From: Carettochelys insculpta
Taxonomy: Eukaryota > Chordata > Testudines > Carettochelyidae
Assembly (NCBI RefSeq): GCF_033958435.1
Contig: NC_134161.1
Location: 16,182,001-16,246,000 of the forward strand
DNA length: 64,000 bases
Reading direction: 5' to 3'
Shown here: positions 25,576 to 47,596 of the stretch, piece after piece
Numbering within the stretch: the stretch's first letter is position 1
Layout of the letters: each line of letters starts with the position of its first letter
Translations under genes and position numbers: made by a program
Notes under the pieces: generated by a model
What the model was told of the DNA's origin: nothing
Database searches by the model: none
The model's input: the letters and a program-made list of their open reading frames with translations, nothing else

Positions 25576-25779
25576 AACATAATTTATATGAAAATAAATT
25601 TCATAAATAAGTTGGATGAATTGTCTCTCTTGCCAGAAGGACAGCTTCTAAGGTAGAATATGCACAGAAATGTTTAGCTTGATACAGGTATTATCCCTGC
25701 AGCCCTATTGTCAACTGAGCTAGCTCCATGTCCCAGGTGTATACAGCCAGGGTGCACCTTTAAATGAATCAAGCCAGAA

Positions 25780-26560
25780 CAATTAAGTGAACAGGCTTTT
25801 AATACAGCTTCAACATACAAAATACTGTACTGTAGCATAAAGAAAATAATAGAAAACTAGAATTTCAGGTGATAAAAGCCACTGCTCAAGTTTCACTGAA
25901 ATGTATAAAAAAGAATGGATGAATCTACAAGGGGCTGCGACTGTTCTAAGGGACAGACTACTTGCAGCAGCTGCAACCTTGAGAGAAAGGAAGATATTGC
26001 AACTGCTTGGCAAACTTCACTAGCCAGGACCAGCCAGCTGAGAGTCGGTCAAGTTGGGTAGTTTCTAGTAGGTTTTAGAAAGGCAAGAGTACAGCTCAAT
26101 CCACGTTGCTAAGAACTAGCCCTGGAAAAAGTGTCCGTCTCTCCTCGCCCCACAGTAAACTGAGCGTTCACATGCTGGTGCAGTAGCTGCCAGGATCTTT
26201 AATGCTGATTAACCAGTAGCACAAACTGTTGAGCAGCTGGAGTGGATGCTCAGGTGCTGCACCCTGTGTAAAGTAAAAATATCCTTTCAAAGAAGCCTTA
26301 AATTAATTCATTCTCATTAAATGGCTCACAGCACTCAAGTGCTAATTTTGATCCTGATCGGTGCTGGAGGAGACAGCATACCATATACTCCCCTGCTGTG
26401 TAAGTCTTAAGTTGTGACTAGGTGCAAGCAGCATTTAAACTACTTTTTTATCTGTATCCCTGGCAATCTGCAGAAAGCTCCTTTGCACTCCAGCCAGCTG
26501 AGGAAGATGGATGGCTCTGAATTACTGTTGTCAGAGCCAGCACAGCAGTATATGCAGACC
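25780..26560 (-). other. FAM118B 3' untranslated region
   Basis: Minus-strand sequence after the FAM118B stop (26563-26561). No AATAAA is seen on the minus strand near the expected end. The best candidate is ATTAAA, the complement of 25798-25803. If it is used, the SRPRA and FAM118B transcripts end about 200 bp apart. End point inferred. Confidence 0.45.
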
Positions 26561-36797
<10,237 letters not shown>

Positions 36798-37339
36798 CCA
36801 GTTTCTGTAGCGGACAGATTTACAATAAGCAAAATTAATAAATGCAATCTGATCTGGAGCAGTCTAAATAATTTTGTAAAGGAAGAACAAATATTTAGTT
36901 TCATTATCACATCACTTTTTGGCTAAGGATGGCACTGTTGTGGATTCTACAATTCAGCTCCCACTCAGCTGGTCATCTTTAATGACCCAAAAACTCATTT
37001 TTAATGAAGTTTTGCACAGTATCCTGGAAGGAATGGATGCTGTTGATCACAAATATTTTTAAACTCCCCATTAGGTAGAACATCCTCTCAGTAGCTTAAA
37101 AACAAGAATTCCTTCCCAACTCCAGCCTCTAACAATTCACTCAGACTTTGTAGCTAAAATTAACATGGTTGATTTGGTTTTAAACATTGTGTGTGTGACA
37201 AGCTACTGGCTGGAAAGTCTGAGCCACAGGAGACCCACCCATAAAAGGTAATGGGAGCTGGCCATTTAGGAATCTGGGGCAAATGGATCAAAAAGGTGAA
37301 AAAAAAGAAAAACAAAAAGGGGTGGGGGTTGGTGTTTCA

Positions 37340-37405
37340 TCCTGCCAAGAGGGCAGGAGAGCGGACTCGATGACCTCCCAAGGTCCCTTCCAGTTCTATG
37401 AGATG
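37340..37405 (+). mobile_element. CR1 LINE or CR1-tailed SINE, 3' end fragment
   Basis: 'gactcgatgacctccca' followed by 'aggtcccttccagttctatg' is the CR1 3' terminus. Too short to tell a LINE from a CR1-tailed SINE. Confidence 0.65.
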
Positions 37406-37544
37406 TGTATCTCCATATATATTATCACACCATATAGGTAGCCCTGCACTGCAATCATGAGCACTCAAGATAGTGATCTGCCTAGCACTTCTGAGGCTTG
37501 CAAGAGAGCCCCAGCTTGGACTTAGCTGAAAATTCTTGATCTTA

Positions 37545-38030
37545 TTGCCAGCTGGGGAGACCAATCAGTGGCAAAGAGTCTTTGGGTGGCCAAGAGAAAC
37601 AACAACAATCTATGATCAGATGGTGCATGAGATGACTGCCCAAGATTGCTCCCGAGACTCAATGCAATGCTGGGTAAAGGTGAAAGAACTCCAGTAGGCC
37701 TATCAAAAAAATCCAGGAAACCAAACAGTGGTCGGGGTGGCTCCATGGGCCTGACACTATTATCAACAGCTGCAAATACTTATGAGGAGCACCCCACTCT
37801 GGAGCCTGGTCTGAATTATGACACTTGTGGAGGCCCTGGTATGGAGGTTCAGGGTGAGCCTGGAGGAGCAGTTGGCCCAGAGGAAGAGGGCAACAGAGAG
37901 GAGGAAAGGGACAATGAGCAGGGGACAGAAAAAAATTGTTCCAGACAGCCTGGAACTCTTCATCAAAGAGCTGGAACCAAGCCTGTCCACAGCAGGCCTG
38001 GATCCTCACAGAGCAAGCAGTCTGAGTGAG
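37545..38030 (+). pseudogene. Myb/SANT-like (PIF/Harbinger-associated) coding remnant
   Basis: One plus-strand frame reads TTTIYDQMVHEMT, MQCWVKVKELQ, then, after stops, LELFIKELEPSLS. The first part resembles the SANT/Myb helix region and the last the acidic C-terminal linker of Myb/SANT-like proteins that accompany Harbinger transposons in turtles. Stops interrupt it several times. It lies in the first intron of FAM118B, on the opposite strand. Confidence 0.5.
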
Positions 38031-39008
38031 TACTCTGCATGCTAGAAGTCAGTTTTGTACGGGTACAATGACAGGTTGTGTATGGGTACAGGTTTGCTAG
38101 CTATGGTTGTGTTCCCCTCAGAACAGCACGTTAATGTTACATGGGATGGAGCGCTTCGCCTTTTTGGAGACCTCCTTGAAGGCCTCATCCAGGCACTCTT
38201 GTATTTTTTTCACGAGGTTCGTGGGCAGGACCGACTTGTTGCAGCTTCCACAGTAGCACACCTTGCCACACCAGGCAGCCAGACAGTCATCTGGTGTCAT
38301 GGCAGCACACAGCATCCCAGCACATTTTCCAGGCTTTTGGTCACACACAGCAGGAGTGGCTGTTCTTTCTCCCTCTCTATTAGTTTTTAGGAGGGTGACG
38401 TCTTGTTTGGCAACCCGCAGAAGCACGGGAATTTGTTGGTTTTTTTTAAACCTGCTTCCTGCCCTGCGGTTGCTGGGCTCTTTAGGGCTTTTCCCCTGCA
38501 AGTCCCTTTCTCCCGGCATTTCTTTGCCTTTTTCAGGACTTCCCCATTCCCCGCCGAGCGTTTCCCCTCCCAGATGCGGCTGACGAAGCAGGACTTTGCC
38601 CACGAAACTTATGCTCCAACACACGGGTTAGCCTCCAAGGTGCCGCAGGACTTCTCGTTGCCCTGCGCCGCTGTCCGTCTGTCCGAACTCCCCGGACAGC
38701 GGAGGCGGCGGGTCTGCCCCACCCAAGCGCAGCACCGAATCGCTCGCTGCTGGGCTGTAAGGTGCCCCAGGACTGCCGTCAGCCAGCGCTGCTCCTTCGG
38801 GGCCCCCCGCCCCGGGCCTGCCTGGCGGCACGAGTGGCTCTGCCCCACAGCGCGGGCTTCGCCCACGGACGCCGATGCTCCAAACTATCTGTCGCTCGAG
38901 AAGGTGCCGCAGGGCGTCTGGTTGTTCTGGACGCGACAGACCGACGCGGCCCCGCCGCTGCTGACGGCCGCACGGTGCGCTTCTCCCCGGGGCTCGCCGC
39001 GTACTCAC

Positions 39009-39260
39009 CCGGCTGGGGCACGCCGCGGCCAGCACTGCCAGCCCACGCAGGCGCGCGGCGCCTCCCGGACCGGATCCTTCCCGGGCGCGACTGGGCTCCG
39101 GCTTGTCCAGGCGCGCCCCCGGCCCCGCCTCACTGCCCTAGCGGCGAGACAGGGCGGAGGACAAGGGCAGAGCCGAACCGGGGCCCGCAGGGGCGTTTCC
39201 TCTGGCTCCTCCCGCCACTTTCCATTGGGCGACAAGCGGCAAGGGGCGGGTTACGGAGCT
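39009..39260 (-). promoter_or_regulatory. FAM118B CpG-island promoter and probable noncoding exon 1
   Basis: A CpG-rich stretch (about 38600-39600) lies upstream of the FAM118B first coding exon. On the minus strand a strong donor, GTGAGTAC, begins at 39008, so a noncoding exon would end at 39009. Upstream of it lie a minus-strand CCAAT (complement of 39224-39228) and a GC box at about 39241-39251. Start site inferred to be near 39150. In human this promoter is shared with RPUSD4; I find no RPUSD4 exon on the plus strand here. Confidence 0.5.
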
Positions 39261-40754
39261 GCGTGGGCGGGGCTGAACCCTCACAGCCGGGCGGAGGCAA
39301 ACACCGCGAGAACTCCGAAGTCCTGGCCGTAGCTGGTCCTCTGTGTTATCGCGATAGCTGCCGGGTGCTCGGCCCGGGCGCGCTGCTCCGTCGGTGGGTG
39401 GGGTGGGCCGGGCCGGGCCGTGGCTCCTGCGGGCGCCTTGTCAGAAGGCAGCGGCCGGTAGCCAGCCGCGGGGGCGGGGACTGCGCAGAGCCGCCCCCTC
39501 CCCGACTGACTGCGCGGCCGGGCGAAAGGCCTGGCCCGTCCCCACGAAGGGCCCGGCGTCACCAGCACGGGGCGTCCTTACGTCAGGCGCACTCGGTCTG
39601 CCCAGGTGTCACCGCCTCCAGCACGTGTGGCTGGGGCTGAGCGCTCACCGGCAGCCCTCTGGGGTTCCCCTGCGTGCCCCTAGCTGCCGCCCTGATCAGT
39701 TCTTCGCCGTATTCCACACCTGGTGGTCCTACCTTGTGACAGCAGCCCGGAGAAGCCCCTGTTCTGTGCACCTGTCCTCGGAGCACGAGGAACAAGAGGA
39801 TGCTGGTGGAACAAGAGCTCGGGCACGATGTGACAGTGTTTCAAGAGAGAACGTCTGGGCACTGAGTGTTGTGGTTGGGGGGCAATGGAGCCCCAATTTG
39901 TGACGTTCTGTTCAGCAGTGCTTGGTTAGGATGTGCTTGGATGCTTTTGAAGAAACATTTAAATGTGAATGCTGCCCAAAAAATTAATGCATGAGAAGCT
40001 GGGGAGCCACAGTGGTTGACGCAGGCAGAAGAGTTTTGACTTGGGCTCTTTTGGAGAGTGGTGAAAGGCAAAAAATAGAAGTAAACTAACACTGGCAGGT
40101 GGAGCCTGGTAGATGGGGTTGTTGCAGCAGAAAATATGCAGTGTAGTTCCTGCTGTAGGGCAACCAGACAGTTCTGCTTCTTTGTAACTAAGAGAAGTTA
40201 CTGGCTCCAGGGACTTGCTGCAAAAGGCGTTGCCATAGTCTACCCCTTCATATGAGCAAGGTGCAAGTGCTGGTGTCTGGTACCAAGTAGGGCTCTCGTC
40301 AGGGGAAACGTTCTTTAGCTTTCCTGTAACACCCATGGAACACATAGAAGTAACTCAAGGCCGCAAGAACTGTCTTTTCCCATGACAGCCAGCCAAGTGT
40401 GAGGCACTGAGCTGCTGCTCATTGTCATCTGTACTTCAATGTGATCTAGTGTTCCTAGCTATCTGGGAATACCTTCCCCTGCACGGTAGGACAGGGGTCT
40501 CAGTCAGTTTTTCATTCCTGGCTTAGTTGAGATTACTGACTGCTTAACCTATGATGTAACTGTGAAGTTTCAAGTGACTATGGTGCTTAGTGTAATGGTC
40601 ACCAGAAAGTTGTACACTACCACCAATTTGTGGCCATATTCAGTTGCCTATTAAGGTGAGGGGCGGGCTAAGTCAGTAGCATTCTTAGGTGGAGGCATCT
40701 GAGCAATGAAAGTATAATTACTATTATATTTATTTCAGAATGTCTACATCCTGT

Positions 40755-40998
40755 TTCTTTTAGGTTTAGGTTGGACATCAGGAAAAAGTTCCTAACTGTC
40801 AGGGTGGTCAAACAGTGGAATAAATCATCAAAGGAGGCTGTGGAATCTCCATCGCTGGAGATATTTAAGAACAGGTTAGATAGATGTTTATCAGGGATGG
40901 TTTAGACAATACTTGGTCCTGCCATTGGGGTAGGGGCTGGACTTGATGGCCTCTCCAGGTCCCGTCCAGTCCTAGTTTTCTGTGATTCTATGATTTTT
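40755..40998 (+). mobile_element. CR1 LINE 3' end
   Basis: Reads 'aggttggacatcaggaaaaa', 'ctggagatatttaagaacag', 'gacttgatggcctctccagg' and ends 'tgtgattctatgatt', the classic CR1 3' terminus with its octamer-like repeat. Intergenic. Confidence 0.9.
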
Positions 40999-41274
40999 CA
41001 AACTGGATTCCCTGTGCCAATCTCACCTTTATTTTGTTATGGTTTTAAAGTAACCAGAAATATATGTTGCAAAGAAACACATTTCTTTTTTGTATTAATA
41101 ACACCTCAAGTGATTGGAAGTGAATGAATTGTAAAACCCAAAATGCTTTTTCCTGTTTGGGCTGATTAACTCTGGAATCCAACTGAATCATTTTCCTTTT
41201 TTTTTTCACTTATGGTGCATGTCACTTTCTGGTGCTGAGAGCTGAATGTGGGCTGCAAATACTAAAGCAAAAGA

Positions 41275-41495
41275 TCAGAGGGGTAGCCGTGTTAGTCTGG
41301 ATCTGTAGTAGCAATGAAGGGTCCTGTGGCACCTTATAGACTAACAGAAAAGTTTAGAGCATGAGCTTTTGTGAGTTAACTCACTTCTTCAGATGCTGGA
41401 CAGATGCAGCATCTGAAGAAGTGAGTTAACTCACGAAAGCTCATGCTCTAAACTTTTCTGTTAGTCTGTAAGGTGCCACAGGACCCTTTGTTGCT
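41275..41495. mobile_element. Foldback turtle SINE inserted as one unit (14-bp target-site duplication)
   Basis: Plus-strand SINE (41275-41398, head 'ggggtagccgtgttagtc') joined tail-to-tail to a 5'-truncated minus-strand copy (about 41406-41495). Arms match over about 90 bp with few mismatches. The whole inverted pair is bounded by an exact 14-bp direct repeat, ACTAAAGCAAAAGA, at 41261-41274 and 41496-41509. So the pair entered together rather than by two insertions. Confidence 0.85.
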
Positions 41496-41539
41496 ACTAA
41501 AGCAAAAGAGTCGTTTCTTTAAAAAATGGTGTTTTCTTT

Positions 41540-43080
41540 GGAACTGATATAACGCCAATATTTAAAAAAGGCTCTAGAGGAGACCCTGGCAATTATAGAC
41601 CGATAAGTTTAACATCAGTACCAGGCAAATTAGTAGAAACACTAGTAAAGAATAAAATTGCAAGGCACATAGAAGAGCACGAATTGTTGGGCAAAAGTCA
41701 GCATGGTTTCTGCAGAGGGAAGTCGTGTCTAACTAATCTATTAGAATTCTTTGAAGGGGTTAATAAACATGCGGACAAGGGGCACCCAGTGGACATAATA
41801 TACCTAGATTTCCAGAAAGCCTTTGACACGGTCCCACACCAAAGGCTTTTATGTAAATTAGGTGATCATGGGATAGGAGGAAAGATCCTTTCATGGATCG
41901 GGAATTGGTTAAAAGACAGAAAACAAAGGGTGGGAATAAATGGTAAATTTTCACAATGGAGGAGGGTAACTAGTGGTGTTCCCCAGGTGTCAGTTCTGGG
42001 ATCGATCCTGTTCAACTTGTTCATCAATGATCTAGAAAATAAGGTAAGCAGTGAGGTGGCAAAGTTTGCAGATGACACCAAGTTGTTCAGGACAGTCAAA
42101 ACCAAAACAGATTGTGAAGAACTACAAAAAGATCTCAGCAAACTGAGTGATTGGGCAGCAAAATGGCAAATGAAATTTAATGTGGGTAAGTGTAAGGTAA
42201 TGCACGTTGGAAAAAATAACCCAAATTACACGTACTACATGATGGGGTCAAATTTAGCTACGACAGATCAGGAAAGGGATCTTGGAGTTATAGTGGATAG
42301 TTCTCTGAAGACATCCGCGCAGTGTGCAGCGGCAGTTAGTAAGGCAAATAGGATGTTAGGAATTATTAAAAAAGGGATCGATAATAAGACAAAAGATATC
42401 ATACTTCCCCTATATAAAACTACGGTACGCCCACATCTTGAGTACTGCGTGCAGATGTGGTCTCCTCACCTCAAAAAAGATATATTGGCATTAGAAAGGT
42501 TCAGAAAAGGGCGACTAAGATGATTAGGGGCTTGGAATGGGTCCCATATGGGGAGAGGCTAGAGAGACTGGGACTTTTCAGTTTGGAAAAGAGGCGATTG
42601 AGGGGCGATATGATAGAGGTATATAAAATCATGAATGGTGTGGAGAAAGTGAATATAGAAAAATTATTTACCTTTTCCCATAATACAAGAACTAGGGGAC
42701 ACCAAATGAAATTGATGGGTAGTAGGTTCAAAACTAATAAAAGGAAATTTTTCTTCACACAGCACACGGTCAACCTGTGGAACTCCTTGCCCGAGGAGGC
42801 TGTGAAGGCCAGGACTCTATTAGGGTTTAAAAAAGAGCTTGATAAATTTTTGCAGGTTAGGTCCATAAATGGCTATTAGCCAGGGATAAAGTATGGTGCC
42901 CTAGCCTTCAGAACAAGGGCAGGAGATGGATGGCAGGAGATAAATCACTTGATCATTGTCTTCTGTTCTTCTTCTCTGGGGCACCTGGCATTGGCCACCG
43001 TCGGCAGATGGGATGCTGGGCTGGATGGACCTTTGGTCTGACCCAGTATGGCCATTCTGATGTTCTTATGTTCTTATATA
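41540..43080 (+). mobile_element. CR1 LINE, 5'-truncated, with reverse transcriptase
   Basis: Reads open from about 41540 (TPIFKKGSRGDPGNYRPISL) through the reverse-transcriptase palm: IIYLDFQKAFDTV, then KFADDTK (the catalytic FADD box), then [15 protein letters not shown] single frame shift near 42480-42525 breaks it; the C-terminal part continues in another frame to a stop at about 42879. The 3' end shows 'ggacctttggtctgaccc' and ends with 'gttcttatgttcttat'. The endonuclease domain is missing. It is the least decayed retroelement in the window, suggesting a fairly young insertion. Confidence 0.93.
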
Positions 43081-43241
43081 AACATTTCTATAGGTCTTAT
43101 TTTGATGAAAGTTTGGCTTTACAGTATACAAACGTAGTTGGGCACAAATTTAAGGGTGCCCGTTAAATGTGTTACAATATGGGAGAGGGATGGGGACATT
43201 TGAGCTTTAAATATACATCAACCATTATTAATTAGACATGA

Positions 43242-43402
43242 AACTCCATTTCCCAGAAACTCAAGAGGAGGCTACAAAAGAGCCTGTCATCTCGACTTTC
43301 AAGAACTACATTTCCCAGACAGCTCTGCATATCAGTCTGATTCTGTGGGTGAGTCATTTCTGTTCTGTGCTGCAGGAGAGGTTAAGAACTACACCTCCCA
43401 GG
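43242..43402 (+). promoter_or_regulatory. Cluster of three ZNF143/THAP11-type motifs
   Basis: Three copies of a motif close to ACTACATTTCCCAG: at 43242-43258 (actccatttcccag), 43304-43320 (aactacatttcccag) and 43387-43402 (aactacacctcccag). This motif is the known long ZNF143/THAP11-linked promoter element. No CpG island or gene start is seen beside them, so they could equally be part of an old repeat. Confidence 0.35.
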
Positions 43403-45649
43403 GTGCTCAGGAGAGACATGCTCTGTGCAGAGATGGTCAGGGCCTGGGAGAGGGGACCTGCACTGTTTGGGAACTGAGCAAGGAATTAATCCCAGGCCAG
43501 CACTAAATACTGACAGGCGTGGACACCCAGTGAAGGCCAGCTGGGGAGCCACAGGAGGTAAGTCACAGCCCAGAAAGAGGAAGGCAGAACATACTGGGCT
43601 GAGAAATGGCTGTCTCTGGGTGCGGACAACACTGGGACTCTGATGAGCACAGATGAGCCAGATTATGTGTTGTAAGGCAAAACAAGGGCATGTGTGTGTG
43701 TTGGAAATATCGGAAAGGATGCTTCCTTCTGCATGCAGGTGTATGCTAACTGGAACATGAACAGGAATCTTAGTTTTCCATGTTTTAAACTTCCCCTGCC
43801 ATTATCTGATAAAATCCATACATGTCTGTGTTTTTTATGCTGAATTTGGATTTTTCTAGTCACGAGATAGTGGAATCCAATTTATCTGATCTAACTGGGA
43901 GCAGGACTAGATCAGATAATAAAAAATGTGGACCATCCAGAGAGCTACAGCTGTGGATGGCAGGGTTCATGCTGTTAGCTTTGGGTTGGTTAATTCAGGG
44001 AGCCAGATAACAAAGGCTCAGATAAACGGGGTGATACTAGACATGGTTTTGGTTTTCTGACAAATTGAAAACCTAAAGAGTCTCTGTAAAAATTCAAATT
44101 CTAGGCTTTTCTGTGGCCAATGGATTTCTAGTATCCCTGAACATGAGCCACAGTTTGGATGTATGTGCCAGGTTAGACAGTGGAGCGCTTTCTCTTGAGT
44201 GTGTGCAAGGAGGACAGTAATGACCTTGTGCCCTGCAGCTGTTGGCCAGTTCTTGTCAGAGGGCATCTTTGATCTTTGGGTTGTTTTCTTCTTATGTGGT
44301 ACTAATGAAAGCATACAACAGGTCTGGGCATTAATTTAGATAGTTACTGTGTATCTGGTTGCCAAAGCATTCATTTGACCTGGTTTACTGAACTCTTGAT
44401 GGCTACAGTCCTCCCAAAGCGTGACTGAGCCTTCCCACTTACTGCATGGCTGATCAAAATGAATTATTTGTACATCTCTGAAGTGTTTTGTCAGGACTGG
44501 GGACCTCGGTGAGGGAAATAGAGCTTTTTAGTCATTTTATACCACATTCCTCATCATGGTATCTTAAACATCTCTGCACAAACTGAATGCTATACAGAAA
44601 AGGAACCTGTTTTTAGAGTGTGATAGGTATTTGCTAGTTGCTGGCACTTTGGGATTGTTGTTGGTTATAAGGAAGCCAACCAAGTTGTGAATGGCCTTTT
44701 GAATGAGGGAGTGTCAGCAAAGGGAGTGATCATTGAATGTTGGCTACCCAAATGCTGACAGCCACTTTGAACTTGACCTTGGTCTTGCACTTGGGCTGAA
44801 GGACTCAGGACTAAACTGAAAACTAAAATACAAAAATAAGGCCTTGTGTTTCCACCTTAATATTCTCTCTAAATGTGTAAACCAGTCATTGCATTTTTCA
44901 GGGAAGCCAGCCTGCTTGAAAGTGGACTGATTGGAGAAGGGGTTATTGAAAATGCTGCCTATAAATCATCATATATTGTGTAACGGTGCTTCAGTTTTTT
45001 GGCCACCTGAAGTGGGAAGCAAAGTATTAGGGTTATGGTTTTTTTACTTGTTGCTTTAATAGGAACATGTAACCAGAATGGTAGTCCTAGGCAAGGTGCA
45101 TTAGGTAATGTTTCTGAGCTGTTGTGAATGGACCAGAAGAACTTAAAAATGTATCTCTTTTTAAGAAACATGCCCACACAACAAGGAAAGTCTTATAAGT
45201 GCTAAGCATGAATAGATCTAAGGGTGATAGGATCTTAGCACTGGGGCAGATGTGATTACTCTGTAGTAAGCTGGTCTCAAGCCATTCTCCTTCACTGCAT
45301 GTTCTGCCACATATCTGGAGAGTTCTGTGGCAGTTCCATTTGCAACAGATAGTAGGAGTCTCAGAACGTGCCCCCAGAATCCTTTGTAACAGCCCTATAG
45401 CAAGTATGAAGAACGTGAGCTCCTTGTCATGGACTCAGGAGTCTACTGCCAATGGTTGATCAGAAAAAGGGGCAGCAAGGGTGAATGTAAATGGTGGAAG
45501 GTTGATTTGCTGGGGCGGGTGAATTAGTTGGCAGTAGAAATTTTTTTTGTAGTGCAGACTACTAACTCTGCCTTCATCTCCTCGGTTCAGCTTGATCATG
45601 CCTACCTCAAATACCAAGGGTTAGCTTATCTCCTCTTGTGAAGATGAGG

Positions 45650-45775
45650 AGATGGACTTGAGGTGGCATCCACATTTAAACATTAGATCGACCTAGCTAC
45701 ATCACTCAGAGCTGTGAATTTTTTTTCCCCGCTATGCAGCATATTTAGATTGACTTAATCGCTAGGGTAGACATG
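45650..45775. repeat. Possible CG-poor MITE remnant
   Basis: 'tagatcgacctagctaca' near one end and 'agattgacttaatcgctagg' near the other form weak inverted ends, resembling a common turtle MITE. Heavily decayed. Confidence 0.3.
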
Positions 45776-47219
45776 ACTAGATTAATGGAAACCTACCTAA
45801 GGATAGGCATCTAACCTGCAGCAATGGAAAACCCCCATCTGTATATTCAGGAAGCATTAACGCTATGGCACTACAGAGGTATAGGTGGATCACCACAACT
45901 GTGCTGTTGTGTACTGGACTTGTTTAACTAGTTGCCAGTCTAAACTCTAGAGAAGGAAAAGGAGATGAGTCAGAATGCTCTGACTAGTCCAGAGCTTTGG
46001 CTTGTAGTTATAATTTGAAAATTGCAGGATACTCCCGTTTACAAGGTAATAACTACATCCTGGACTGACATCCTGAGATGAGTTTTACCAGGGCATGCTC
46101 ATCATTGAGTTAAAGAGGAAGAACCATCTGTTGCTCTGAAAGATGCCCATTTGTGTCATACACCCTATCCATTCCTGTGCTCCTTCTTACGCTTGAGAGA
46201 TTTAGCTTCACCCTCAGTAAATAAGAGATTGTAATGTAAACATAGTCTTCATAAAGCTGACACAACCCTTCCCCACACTAATTAATATTATAGTGCATTA
46301 ATAGCTAGAATCTTCTTGTATGTGGAACTGTGGTATTGCATACAAGTTGGCTCATCTGCCCCAAAGGCATCATAGGAGGAGGTGGATTTGAGACGTACAG
46401 GCTGTGGTCTCTGCCCATACAAGCAGAAACACAGGCCCTCTTTTCACTCCAAGACATGCATGGCTGCTTTGCGGGGAACAGTTTCATATTGAAATTACAG
46501 ACAGTTCTGCTCTTTTCATTTAACTGAATTTTCTTTCCTGTCTTTTATCCTTATCTCATCAATGTAGCTAGTCAAAATAAACCCACTTGGCATTAGAGGG
46601 TTGACTCCAGATAGCTACAATAAGACAGAAACTACCTGTGCCTTCTCTCACCTTGGATTTTACATTGCAATACCTATCTTAATGTAAAAACGTCTATTTT
46701 TTTTCAGTGAAGATCTAAGTATAATTTTCTATGTAACATCACAGAGCTGGGGAAGTTATTTTGTTGTCATAGTGGGTGTCATATTTTCAGGTGGGGAATA
46801 AGTGGCAGGATCAGAAGAGCTCCTAAAATGTACAAATCCTGGACCTGGTTCTCTTGGGAGTTATACGATCAGAAATCAGAGTGGCAGCGTTATTTAGCAA
46901 AACTTGGAGGGAGAAATTGGGCTTATTTTCACAAATATGAGCACAATTCTGAATCTTGGGAAGAGGGATGGAGACAAAAAGACAATGCACTGGTGATCTA
47001 TGGCACCCCCTTGTTCAGAAGGTCGTGCTGGAGGTCCTGCTGTGGGGTGGGGTGAGGTGGGGGGCTGAGCTGTGAAGGGAGCAGGGCTCTGGTGGGCAAG
47101 GGTGTGGGGCATGCTGGCACAGGGCCGGGTTCAGGGGTTGGGAGAACGCCACCATGGGTGGCCCAGCAGTAGGCTGGAGGGTGGTCCTGGGCCTTCAGTG
47201 GCCTAGACCTGGGGCTCTC

Positions 47220-47477
47220 TCAGGGGCTGTAGCTGGGAGCCTTGAAGCATGCGGGCTCCCCTGGCGGCTGGGCCGTGTGCCGCGTCCGTAGTGCGCGCAT
47301 GCGCAGTCTGGGGCCGGCGCCACCCTGCGGGCTTCCCTGGCGGCCGCCCGGAGCGTGGCCAGCCTGAAGGGGGCTGTGGGCGCATGCGCCTCTGCCGGCT
47401 GGCGCGCAGGGTGTGAGGAGCTCGGAGTGAGCCGGGGCCTCGCCCGCCGCGGAGCCCCGGGGGTGTCCCCCGCGCTG
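47220..47477 (+). promoter_or_regulatory. EI24 CpG-island promoter and probable noncoding exon 1
   Basis: GC- and CpG-rich stretch about 2 kb upstream of the first EI24 coding exon. A perfect NRF1-type site, CGCGCATGCGCA, lies at 47294-47305, and a second near-consensus site is at 47379-47390. No TATA box is seen. A strong donor (CTG followed by GTGAGT) lies at 47475-47483, so a noncoding exon 1 likely ends at 47477. Human EI24 also starts translation in its second exon. The exact transcription start is not visible. Confidence 0.5.
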
Positions 47478-47596
47478 GTGAGTCCCGCTCTCTGCCCCCC
47501 TGCGCCTTTCCAGTGGTTCTCCGTGCCGGGTACCCCGCCCGCTGTCCCCGCTCTGCCCCAGTATCCCCGCTCCCGCCGCTGCTCCCCTTACCCCCC

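Larger units (their letters stand above)
43090..47200. other. Intergenic DNA between FAM118B and EI24
   Basis: No supported gene. It contains a cluster of three TCCCAG-type motifs (43242-43402) and a possible MITE remnant at 45650-45775. From about 43600 to 45600 and 45800 to 47000 I see only unique, non-coding-looking AT-rich sequence. Short open frames do not resemble any protein I know. Confidence 0.6.

Noticed and set aside
38403..39640. Plus-strand open frames of 309 and 292 codons
   Set aside because: Arg/Pro/Gly/Ala-rich products of a CpG island, with no resemblance to RPUSD4 or any protein I know.
39959..40345. A 128-codon minus-strand frame
   Set aside because: No recognisable domain, no splice context, intergenic and of repeat-like composition.
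38600..47200. An RPUSD4 gene opposite FAM118B, as in human
   Set aside because: I looked for pseudouridine-synthase motifs and the RPUSD4 start in all plus-strand frames and saw none.
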